DNA of 9,309 nt from Candidatus Latescibacterota bacterium (GCA_030669445.1 DAOVDP010000037.1:1-9309); one strand, 5' to 3'. Shown: positions 1 to 5,315, counted from the first letter of the stretch. A program made the numbers and translations. Notes: generated from the letters alone by a model not told the origin.

Positions 1-1029
1 TTCTATATCCTGGGACGGATCACTGGTGAGCCCCAGTATGCCGACAGGTGTGAAGATATTATGTTGAACCACTTTCCTGTTTCGATGACACCAGACCTGA
101 AGGCTCTGCATTATCTTACCGCCTCTAACCAGCCCCAGTTGGATGCCTCGGAGAATCACGAATACTACAACAAAGGCCGCCAGATCTGTTACTCTCCCCA
201 TATCTACCGCTGCTGTCAGCACAATGTAGCGATGGGTTGGCCGTGGTATGTACAAAACCTTTGGCAAGCTGCGGCTGACAATGGCCTTGCAGCTTGGCTC
301 TACGCCGCTTCCCAAGTCACTGCAAAAGTAGGGCAGGAGGGAACTGAGGTAATGGTCAATTCCGAGACAGATTATCCTTTTGCCGGCCGGGTGACGATGA
401 CCGTCGACAGTTCCCATCCGGTAGCGTTTCCGCTCTATCTGCGTGTGCCGCGTTGGTGTCGAGGATTCCGTGTGGCAGTGAACGGGGAACAGTTGAATAT
501 AGAGGCTGAACCGGCCACATTTCTCCGTATCGACCGTACGTGGTCAGTGGACGACGCGATTACAATTGAGATGCCGATGGAGGTTTCCCTAACTCAATCG
601 CCTCGTACTGGCAGTGTAACCGTAGACCGCGGTTCGTTGAGCTACTCTTTGAAGATCGGAGAGAGGTGGCAGCGCTGTGGAGGCACGGATGAATGGCCGG
701 AGTGGGAAGTCTTTCCTGCAAATCCATGGAACTACGGGTTGATCATCGATCGGGATAAACCGGCCGAATCACTAAAGATAGTTGAAAAAGGTGTGGTGGC
801 CAAGCAGCCTTGGACTGTCGAAGATGCCCCAATCGAGATCAAAGCAACAGGGAAGAGAATCCCTAACTGGGGGCTGGAGAACGAGACAGTTGCTGAGCTC
901 AGGCGAAGTCCTGTGAAATCGGATCAGCCAGAAGAGCAGATCACGCTAATACCGATGGGATGTGCCCGCTTGCGCATGTCTTGTCTCCCTACCATAGGCC
1001 AGGAACCGGAGGCTGGGGATTGGCAGTAG
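1..1029 (+). CDS. GH127-family (DUF1680) glycoside hydrolase, C-terminal part, 5' end outside window
   Basis: The frame is open from the first base to the TAG at 1027-1029, giving 342 residues of a larger protein. The ATG at 61 is internal, because the 20 codons before it already read like the helical repeat of the family (FYILGRITGEPQYADRCEDI). GH127 enzymes (beta-L-arabinofuranosidases and relatives) have an (alpha/alpha)6 barrel followed by beta-sandwich domains and use a zinc-coordinated cysteine nucleophile. The adjacent cysteines at fragment residues 71-72 (YRCCQHN) sit where the family has its Cys-Cys motif; the upstream Glu/Cys zinc ligands would be outside the window. The rest is beta-rich (FPLYLRVPRWCRGF, ITIEMPM, GSVTVDRGSLSYSLKIG), as expected for the C-terminal sandwich. 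The surroundings of the Cys pair are divergent, so the sugar specificity is open. No signal peptide can be judged. It is the only sizeable plus-strand gene here and converges on the accessory block. Confidence 0.8.
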   Translation, partial: FYILGRITGEPQYADRCEDIMLNHFPVSMTPDLKALHYLTASNQPQLDASENHEYYNKGRQICYSPHIYRCCQHNVAMGWPWYVQNLWQAAADNGLAAWLYAASQVTAKVGQEGTEVMVNSETDYPFAGRVTMTVDSSHPVAFPLYLRVPRWCRGFRVAVNGEQLNIEAEPATFLRIDRTWSVDDAITIEMPMEVSLTQSPRTGSVTVDRGSLSYSLKIGERWQRCGGTDEWPEWEVFPANPWNYGLIIDRDKPAESLKIVEKGVVAKQPWTVEDAPIEIKATGKRIPNWGLENETVAELRRSPVKSDQPEEQITLIPMGCARLRMSCLPTIGQEPEAGDWQ

Positions 1030-1217
1030 ACGAGATCGTTTTTTGTAGTGGTGTCTCGCCTTTCCATATACTGGTAGATGGATTTTTCCTCAATGAGGGG
1101 GGTATGAGAGTTGGTGACATAGAGCTCGAGTTCTCCCTTTTTTATAAGGTCGGTGACCTGGGGCTCGGAGATGCCCAGAAGGATGGAGGTTCGCTATAGA
1201 TTAGCCCATCTTGCCAT
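1030..1217 (-). pseudogene. Decayed excisionase-like helix-turn-helix gene with in-frame TAG
   Basis: On the minus strand an ATG at 1217-1215 opens MARWANL, then a TAG at 1196-1194. The same frame continues RTSILLGISEPQVTDLIKKG and ELELYVTNSHTPLIEEKSIY, then QYMERRD. The pattern LLGIS..QV..LIKKGEL followed by a short beta hairpin and I..YM resembles the MerR/excisionase-type winged helix-turn-helix. A C-to-T change at a CAG glutamine codon would explain the stop. An AGG lies 8 bases before the ATG. Past residue 60 the frame runs antisense into the 3' end of the glycosidase gene, so the original C-terminus has probably been lost or overwritten. The fragment may be left over from a mobile element. 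The assignment rests on by-eye similarity over about 50 residues. Confidence 0.4.
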
Positions 1218-1319
1218 AGTGGTTACCTGAAGAAAATGACGATCAAGCCAATAAGGACCGCCGTGGGAATTAGGAGAGGCTTCGTTGGCTAAGGCGGTCA
1301 GGAACTTTTATCATGATTG

Positions 1320-1384
1320 GTGTATACGAAGTCGGCGATAGCGGATTTAGGGGAACGAAGTGAGACGTATACACGATGTTATGC
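1320..1384. repeat. Imperfect palindrome GTGTATACG...CGTATACAC with adjoining GTTATGC
   Basis: GTGTATACG at 1320-1328 is perfectly repeated in inverted orientation as CGTATACAC at 1366-1374, with a 37-base centre. Three bases further on, 1378-1384 reads GTTATGC (GCATAAC on the minus strand), which resembles a common integron core-site sequence. A 9-bp stem next to a core-like heptamer is the arrangement of one half of an attC site, but no matching core is visible on the other side, near 1310. It lies in the gene-poor stretch between the glycosidase and the methyltransferase. It could equally be a decayed insertion-element end or an orphan hairpin. Confidence 0.4.
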
Positions 1385-1474
1385 ATTATAAATATTTTTG
1401 TAAGTCAGTTATCCATAAGGATATTGCTTTTTCAACTTATTTATAGATCACTTCATTTTCAAATTTATGTTCAA

Positions 1475-1543
1475 GACATAAGGTCAAAGCTCACCTGCCG
1501 CAATGGAGCGCAGCAGAATTGCGGTCAGGCGCAGTACCTTGTC
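1475..1543 (-). repeat. attC-like palindrome at the 3' end of the methyltransferase gene
   Basis: The core is an 11-bp stem: CCTGCCGCAAT (1494-1504) pairs with ATTGCGG (1518-1524) plus CAGG (1526-1529), leaving one unpaired base at 1525. On the minus strand this reads CCTG-A-CCGCAAT, the single-extrahelical-base design seen in attC sites such as that of aadA1 (GCCG-A-CGCC). Outer boxes GACATAAGG (1475-1483) and CCTTGTC (1537-1543) are partly complementary in the positions expected for the core boxes. The methyltransferase stop codon lies at its upstream edge, as is typical of cassette genes. Against it: the minus-strand outer box reads CTTATGTC, which misses the GTTRRRY consensus at the first base. 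I see no poly-T tract that would make it a simple terminator. Confidence 0.45.
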
Positions 1544-2453
1544 AGGGCGAGACATTATATCTTGCCCGTTCTTCAAAAAGCGTTAGTTGTTCTACTGACT
1601 TTTCTATTACAGGTGCAGGTGGTTCATAGTTCATAACTAATGCTTCAAGCATTGCATTCCTATTACTCTCATTTGCTCCTATATGATAGAAATGTTCTTT
1701 CGTTAGCAAGTAAAAATCACTCCAATACTTTTCAATACAAGGATTTTCTCTATATTTATTGCTATGCCACGTAGATAAGATAAATTTTGCCCTTGTATGA
1801 CGCAGTGCATGAGACAGCTTTTCCTCTTCCTCCTCACCCCAGGTGTTGTAATAATCAACATGCCTTCCATAATATGGCGGATCACAATAGACAAAATCCT
1901 CTTCGGAAGCATTTAAGATTAAATCTTCAAAATCGCCATGACGAAACTCCCAGTCATATATTTTCAATAGTTCATATATATGTGAGATTTGATTTACAAT
2001 CTTTGTTACATATGCTTTGCTAAAGCGTTCAGTTTTTTTGCAAAAGGGAACATTAAACCCACCTTTTGAATTAAATCGTATTACGCCGTTAAATCCTGCC
2101 CTTGATAAAAAGAGAAAATCTAAAGGTCTATGAAGATCGTTGAAACGACTTCTGATCTCATAATAATATTCGTCTCCTATTTCTCTTAATCCCCTCCCTT
2201 CATTCTCTAGATAGCGCCTTGCAGTAATGGGGGTAATTTCAACATCTTTTATGGCTTGATAAAAATCAATAACATGAGGATTTACGTCATTAAATATCGC
2301 CCTATCATGGCATGCATTAAAACCAACGACGCCGGAACCCATAAATGGCTCTATCCAGACTCCATTCTCAGGCAAATCACAATTAGCCAATATCCAAGGA
2401 ACTAACTTTGTTTTGATTCCTTGGCATTTGATCGGCGGGACTCTTACTTTCAT
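1542..2453 (-). CDS. Type II DNA adenine-N6 methyltransferase, M.EcoRV-like (predicted GATATC)
   Basis: This 303-residue protein is predicted to transfer a methyl group from S-adenosylmethionine to adenine N6 in its target and so protect the host from the partner endonuclease. The N-terminus PPIKCQGIKTKLVPW, the SAM-binding motif I EPFMGSGVVGFN (residues 35-46), and the catalytic motif DPPYYGRHVDYYNTW (191-205) follow the D12/Dam-like (alpha) class. Internal stretches LDFLFLSRAGFNGVIRFNSK, GGFNVPFCKK and TKEHFYHIGA match M.EcoRV as I remember it, and the length is close to that enzyme's 298 residues. The ATG overlaps the stop of the endonuclease gene by four bases (ATGA, 2450-2453), so the pair is translationally coupled. 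The C-terminal tail carries QLTLF (289-293), a sliding-clamp-binding-like pentapeptide. The gene is visibly A+T-richer than leuS or the glycosidase gene. Assignment to the family is very secure; GATATC specificity is inferred from both partners. Confidence 0.93.
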   Translation of the reverse strand: MKVRVPPIKCQGIKTKLVPWILANCDLPENGVWIEPFMGSGVVGFNACHDRAIFNDVNPHVIDFYQAIKDVEITPITARRYLENEGRGLREIGDEYYYEIRSRFNDLHRPLDFLFLSRAGFNGVIRFNSKGGFNVPFCKKTERFSKAYVTKIVNQISHIYELLKIYDWEFRHGDFEDLILNASEEDFVYCDPPYYGRHVDYYNTWGEEEEEKLSHALRHTRAKFILSTWHSNKYRENPCIEKYWSDFYLLTKEHFYHIGANESNRNAMLEALVMNYEPPAPVIEKSVEQLTLFEERARYNVSP

Positions 2454-3376
2454 TTTCTCTTCTTCGATCTCTTTGCTTTTGGATTAGCTAACGACGAATC
2501 CATGCCGCGATATTCAAGATATTCTGTTAATCTAGAAATCAATTTGGACTTTCCGTCTTTGCTTTTAATCGTTATTTTCCTGTAGTTCATCCAATATTCA
2601 TCAAACCATTCTTCGCCCAAATGTCTAAAAACGCCATTTGCATTTAATATGTCTTCAATCTTCGTGATACTACCTATATTTGCTGTGTTGCCGCTGCCGC
2701 TTGAATCGCTAGCTATTTCCCATTTTTCCCTGATAAAAAATTGAAAATCCTTAACCACTGACGCGATTGAATGTAGTCTTTCTACTTTATGGATTGGCTT
2801 AGCTCCAATGATACCCGATTCCGAATCACCATTACCCAATTCTGCAACATGATAAATTTTTGTCTCATCAATAGAATCATCATCCGTTCTTGAATAGATA
2901 ATGCCAAGACAAATGTGCGCAATGTATTCTTTGTAAGGGAATTGTATATTTTTTGTGCTGTCACGATTAGTAAAATATTCGCCGTGTGAACCAAGCGTGA
3001 AACCATTGCAATGCCCAGGATATTGCGGGTCACGATATGTTGTTTTAATATCAACTGCGAATTTGATCTCCGGGTTTTTCTCACGGATAAACGAAATATC
3101 GGGATACCAATTTTGATGTTCCGCAAGAACAACCTTATATGAGTATCTCTGAGCAAATTCCAATATCTTAGGAAACAAATGTATCTCAATAATCTTTGAT
3201 ACGATTTTGGTATCAGCGGATACGGTATATACGTTCTTCAAAACGTCAATGAAACCCTTAATAGACCATTGTCCGTCTTTGGTCTGCGTGTACTCCCCGA
3301 GTTCACGAACAAAGCCTCGTAATCGAGTAATGAACTCAGACTTGACCTTATCTCTATTTTTCAGGGTACTTCCCAT
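2450..3376 (-). CDS. Type II restriction endonuclease, R.EcoRV-like (predicted GAT^ATC)
   Basis: The product is 308 residues from the ATG at 3376-3374. The frame stays open up to 3508, but those 44 codons run through the attC-like region and read MQLTASLCAICQVL..., so I reject that longer start. The active site NWYPD (D93) ... FAVDIKTTY (D109, K111) reproduces the EcoRV triad D74/D90/K92 at a constant offset of 19. ADTK (D55) and E64 match D36 and E45 at the same offset. The recognition loop GSGNTANIGS (227-236) matches EcoRV GSGNTTNIGS with one change, and FTLG, TKNI, YIAH and DEYWMNYR are also shared. EcoRV is a 245-residue homodimer that cuts GATATC bluntly with magnesium. The extra length here lies in the N-terminus, an insert around 163-200, and a lysine-rich C-terminal tail. 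It precedes and overlaps the methyltransferase gene. The ribosome site before 3376 is weak (GGCGAG), which may keep expression low. Confidence 0.92.
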   Translation of the reverse strand: MGSTLKNRDKVKSEFITRLRGFVRELGEYTQTKDGQWSIKGFIDVLKNVYTVSADTKIVSKIIEIHLFPKILEFAQRYSYKVVLAEHQNWYPDISFIREKNPEIKFAVDIKTTYRDPQYPGHCNGFTLGSHGEYFTNRDSTKNIQFPYKEYIAHICLGIIYSRTDDDSIDETKIYHVAELGNGDSESGIIGAKPIHKVERLHSIASVVKDFQFFIREKWEIASDSSGSGNTANIGSITKIEDILNANGVFRHLGEEWFDEYWMNYRKITIKSKDGKSKLISRLTEYLEYRGMDSSLANPKAKRSKKRK

Positions 3377-3388
3377 GTTGTTTTTCTC

Positions 3389-3522
3389 GCCGTAACGATT
3401 TAGGTTCAGCTGCTGCTGACACTTACGCACAGAACTTGAAGAAAAGCACAGAACATGAATAATAATCAAAACTTGACAAATCGCACAGAGCGAGGCGGTC
3501 AACTGCATGCGCTGGTTCGGCG
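3389..3522 (-). repeat. attC-like region between the toxin-antitoxin and restriction modules
   Basis: Read on the minus strand, the segment starts with CGCCGAAC (3522-3515), passes GCAGTTGACCGCC, which carries the TGAC-CGC pattern typical of the inner attC box, and ends with AGCTGAACC (3411-3403), a 6-base spacer and GTTACGGC (3396-3389). That ending resembles the L'-spacer-R' order of attC sites. The left core box pairs not with its own right end but with GTTCGGCG at 4168-4161 upstream of the antitoxin, as expected when cassettes of different origin sit side by side. At 134 bp it would be a long site, and the centre is A+T-rich with only weak pairing (TTGAC...GTCAA). An additional short hairpin GGCG-TTCA-CGCC lies just outside, at 3519-3530. 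The restriction operon's promoter should lie in this stretch, but I see no clear one. Confidence 0.4.
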
Positions 3523-3551
3523 TTCACGCCGCGTGCACTGGTCTCAGTTAC

Positions 3552-3896
3552 TCATGTTGCCTTCTCGATATCCAGGATATCCAGGGCGATTGCCAGAGCC
3601 CTATGCAGTTCGCGAATCTTATCAGGGGATAACGTGCCTATGTAATGAGTCAGCACGGATTTTGGTAGGCTTACCAGCTCGTCACAATGGATACTGCTGT
3701 CGTGCTTCAGCCCCTCATCAATCCCTACAAGGACTTGGGTGCTGAGACCGTCATAAGCAGTATAGACTGGGGCACAGACCACAGTGGAAAAGCGCGAGTC
3801 GATCAGGATTTGCCGACTGACAACTACGAAAACCCGAAACTTCTTCGGATCAGCCCCAGGCGGCTTCAGAACTTTGTATAACTCACCACGCTTCAC
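3552..3896 (-). CDS. MazF/PemK-type endoribonuclease toxin
   Basis: The 114-residue protein fits the family of growth-inhibiting ribonucleases that cut mRNA when freed from their antitoxin. Family signs are the N-terminal RGELYKV (residues 3-9), the core strand RVFVVVSR (21-28), TVVCAPV (38-44), and the later [15 protein letters not shown] segment (68-82) before the C-terminal helix, where MazF proteins place their conserved polar residues. The start is a GTG (3896-3894) overlapping the antitoxin's TGA, a GTGA junction that couples the two genes and is usual for such pairs. The 3' end contains a tandem 9-base repeat, GATATCCAG twice (3567-3584 on the plus strand), encoding LDILDI and including two GATATC sites. 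The target sequence of the RNase cannot be told from sequence alone. Confidence 0.88.
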   Translation of the reverse strand: MKRGELYKVLKPPGADPKKFRVFVVVSRQILIDSRFSTVVCAPVYTAYDGLSTQVLVGIDEGLKHDSSIHCDELVSLPKSVLTHYIGTLSPDKIRELHRALAIALDILDIEKAT

Positions 3897-4123
3897 AGCT
3901 GCACCTGATAATCAAGAACATCCGCGGCCTCTTCATTCAACTTGTCGGCTCGTCGGTTGATGATCTCCAGGTCTCTGACACCCCTTTCATCGCGGGCAAT
4001 CTGACGGAGATAAGCCCATGCAGCAGCCTCAAGGAAGTCAGACCGGTTATGAAACAAGCCCGTGCACCTTGCCATTGCTGCCAGCAGATTGTCGGATAAA
4101 GCTACCGATGTCTTAACTTTCAT
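3893..4123 (-). CDS. Ribbon-helix-helix antitoxin for the adjacent MazF/PemK toxin
   Basis: The 76-residue protein begins with [20 protein letters not shown], a beta-strand then helix A, followed by [20 protein letters not shown] as the turn and helix B, so the first 45 residues make a CopG-type ribbon-helix-helix DNA-binding fold. The charged tail ([20 protein letters not shown]) is the likely toxin-binding part, as in MazE-type partners. It precedes the toxin, overlaps it by four bases, and probably represses the operon as a dimer. Just upstream, ATACC occurs twice on the plus strand (4124-4128 and 4134-4138), a spacing that could suit an operator. A GAGG lies 12 bases before the ATG. The family of the fold is fairly secure; the pairing follows from the gene order. 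Confidence 0.82.
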   Translation of the reverse strand: MKVKTSVALSDNLLAAMARCTGLFHNRSDFLEAAAWAYLRQIARDERGVRDLEIINRRADKLNEEAADVLDYQVQL

Positions 4124-4154
4124 ACCAACTGATATACCTCATTTCTACCATCCT

Positions 4155-4168
4155 GTTAAGCGCCGAAC
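4155..4168 (-). repeat. Possible cassette start: CGCCGAAC, inverted partner of 3515-3522
   Basis: CGCCGAAC at 4161-4168 is the exact inverted copy of GTTCGGCG at 3515-3522, so an 8-bp inverted repeat brackets the whole toxin-antitoxin module. Read on the minus strand, G|TTCGGCG here and CGCCGAAC after the toxin would be the two core half-sites of one circular cassette. The neighbouring GTTAAGC (4155-4161, plus strand) also fits the GTTRRRY core consensus. An 8-bp match could be chance in a 650-bp span, but its position at both edges of the module argues for meaning. Confidence 0.35.
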
Positions 4169-4171
4169 ATA

Positions 4172-4202
4172 AGTATATCCATCCCAATGAAATCAGCAAA
4201 AT
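4172..4202 (-). promoter_or_regulatory. Weak candidate promoter for the antitoxin-toxin operon
   Basis: On the minus strand TATACT (plus 4172-4177) is a good -10 hexamer about 50 bases upstream of the antitoxin ATG. The hexamer 17 bases further up, TTTGCT (4195-4200), is a poor -35. A TTGACA also exists on the minus strand at 4255-4250, but its -10 partner (TCAAAT) is poor and it lies about 130 bases from the gene. This is a tentative call. Confidence 0.25.
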
Positions 4203-4538
4203 CATCTTAATGAGATGGATAAACTCATTTGAATTTTGATGGTTATAGCTGTCAAATAATACGTAGTTGAAGTTAAACAATCAGCCTATTTTGCTCTGGT
4301 TTATCCATCCGAATCAGACGGATAAACTCTTCTCTGAAGACAATTGCTTGCCTACTTATTTGAATATTGAATCCGCTTCTAAATCGTCAGACTCAGAAGA
4401 GAATACATCCTTGACCGTTTCTATCCCCCCGTTGCAGTATTCTTGTATTCATGCCTATTTGTAACTATTTGCTGTCCAGGGATTTCGCGTAACGTAAGGT
4501 TGCGGAAAGATGCATTTTGGATAGAGCATTTCTCTGGT

Positions 4539-5114
4539 TTAGAGGGTTTCGTAGGCCTCTTTTAGATCTTGCCCGTTAGGGTGCGTGTATATTTGAGTGG
4601 ACTTGATGGAAGCATGCCCGAGGACCTCCTGGACGATTCTGGCATTGGTTTTTCTCATCATTCGGGTGGCGAAGGTGTGTCTGAGGTCGTGGGGCTTTAA
4701 GTGGCAGGATAGGGCCTGTTGGGCTGCTCCTCGGATGATCTGTTGAAATCGTCTGATAGATAGGCGTTTCTGGCCTGCGCTGCTGCAGAAAAGTGGATCC
4801 TGGGGATTGAGGCCTTGGCCATTGGAGCGCTTTTTCTTGATCAGGTGTTCCAGGGCTTGGTGAAGTTCGGGCACTACATATCCCCAGCGCGGTTTTTTTG
4901 TTTTTGTGGTGGTGGACCGGATCTCAATTTCATGAAAGACCTGACCAGCGTGAAAAACGTCACCGATATCGAGGCCTATTATCTCACCGGCCCGGAGTCC
5001 CATTTTGAGCCCGAAAAGTGCCAATGTGTGGTCGCGTATAGAGTTAGCCTTAAGGTGTTGGAGTAGTGTGATTTCCTCTTCGTGGGTGATAACCCTGGGA
5101 ACCCTTCTGGACAT
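4539..5114 (-). CDS. Short tyrosine recombinase, catalytic domain only
   Basis: The protein is 191 residues, about 100 shorter than XerC/XerD-type integrases, because the N-terminal SAM-like core-binding domain is absent. The catalytic set is complete: R41 (MGLRAGEI), lysines at 71-74 in the beta2-beta3 region, HDLRHTFATRM with H142 and R145, LGH with H167, and the nucleophile Y176 (STQIYTH). It lacks the extra helix that marks integron integrases. The start is well supported: ATG at 5114-5112, with GGAGG at 5128-5124 nine bases upstream and a near-perfect promoter beyond, so this is a gene expressed in its own right and not a random truncation. FimB/FimE-type invertases are similarly compact. 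Likely roles are inversion or integration at nearby sites, or a relic of a larger element. The cassette-like modules lie directly downstream on the same strand. Confidence 0.87.
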   Translation of the reverse strand: MSRRVPRVITHEEEITLLQHLKANSIRDHTLALFGLKMGLRAGEIIGLDIGDVFHAGQVFHEIEIRSTTTKTKKPRWGYVVPELHQALEHLIKKKRSNGQGLNPQDPLFCSSAGQKRLSIRRFQQIIRGAAQQALSCHLKPHDLRHTFATRMMRKTNARIVQEVLGHASIKSTQIYTHPNGQDLKEAYETL

Positions 5115-5145
5115 GATGCGAAACCTCCGGGGGTGAAGTGGGAAG

Positions 5146-5240
5146 TAAAGCGAAATATGCTGTCAAAAATATAGGCTGCTACAGAAAGGTTGTCAAGGAA
5201 AAAATTTCGTTTTATGGGGGGGAAATTCTATTTCGCTTTA
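5146..5240. repeat. TAAAGCGAAAT motifs flanking the recombinase promoter
   Basis: TAAAGCGAAAT at 5146-5156 and its exact inverse ATTTCGCTTTA at 5230-5240 form an 11-bp inverted repeat around the promoter. A one-base variant (ATTTCGTTTTATGG, from 5204) lies directly against the -35 region and is in the same orientation as the 5230 copy (ATTTCGCTTTATGT). Two further copies of the 9-mer form the arms of the hairpin at 5282-5315. Candidate ligands are the recombinase itself or an accompanying regulator. Confidence 0.6.
5168..5196 (-). promoter_or_regulatory. Sigma-70-type promoter of the recombinase gene
   Basis: On the minus strand the -35 hexamer TTGACA (5196-5191) is followed by exactly 17 bases and a -10 hexamer TATATT (5173-5168). 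Transcription should start near 5160, about 45 bases before the recombinase ATG. The promoter is bracketed by AAAGCGAAA-type motifs: one just upstream of the -35 (5205-5213) and one just downstream of the start point (5147-5155), a typical geometry for repression. Confidence 0.72.
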
Positions 5241-5281
5241 TGTTCCCTGAAAAAGGGCGAGGGGAAACTGTTCTCTGGGGT

Positions 5282-5315
5282 AGAGTTTCGCTTTTTGGCT
5301 AAAAAGCGAAACTCT
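5282..5315. repeat. Perfect 15-bp stem-loop containing TTTCGCTTT
   Basis: AGAGTTTCGCTTTTT (5282-5296), loop GGCT (5297-5300), AAAAAGCGAAACTCT (5301-5315): fifteen uninterrupted pairs. It is not next to the end of any gene (the nearest stop, at 5554, is about 240 bases away on the minus side) and no clean T-run follows, so it is not an obvious terminator. Its arms repeat the 9-mer found around the recombinase promoter, which suggests a paired protein-binding or recombination site. Confidence 0.75.

Larger units (their letters stand above)
4124..4538. other. Non-coding stretch with four GGATA(AAC) motifs in both orientations
   Basis: I find no credible gene here. A 65-codon plus-strand frame from a TTG at 4267 has no ribosome site and a low-complexity serine-rich end. 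The stretch holds related motifs: TATCCATCC at 4176-4184, GATGGATAAACTC at 4214-4226, GTTTATCCATCC at 4299-4310 and GACGGATAAACTC at 4317-4329. Two copies share GGATAAACTC directly, and GTTTATCC (4299-4306) with GGATAAAC (4320-4327) forms an 8-bp stem with a 13-base loop. They lie between the recombinase stop and the antitoxin start, so they could be regulator sites, recombinase arm sites, or relics of an earlier cassette end. Confidence 0.5.

Noticed and set aside
1320..1374. loxP-like site (TATACGAAGT)
   Set aside because: Only a short stretch resembles loxP; the spacing and second arm do not fit, and no Cre-like gene is present.
3377..3508. Upstream extension of the endonuclease frame by 44 codons
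   Set aside because: The extension runs through the attC-like region, has no similarity to EcoRV, and the ATG at 3376 gives a natural N-terminus.
3455..3745. 96-codon plus-strand frame
   Set aside because: It runs antisense through the toxin gene and the attC-like region; arginine-rich translation is typical of an antisense shadow.
4267..4464. 65-codon plus-strand frame
   Set aside because: TTG start, no ribosome site, serine-rich low-complexity end, and it covers repeated motifs.
4539..5114. Integron integrase IntI for the cassette-like modules
   Set aside because: Too short, lacks the N-terminal domain and the IntI-specific extra helix; at most an unrelated neighbouring recombinase.
5282..5315. 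Rho-independent terminator
   Set aside because: Strong stem but no adjacent gene end and no clean T-run after it on either strand.
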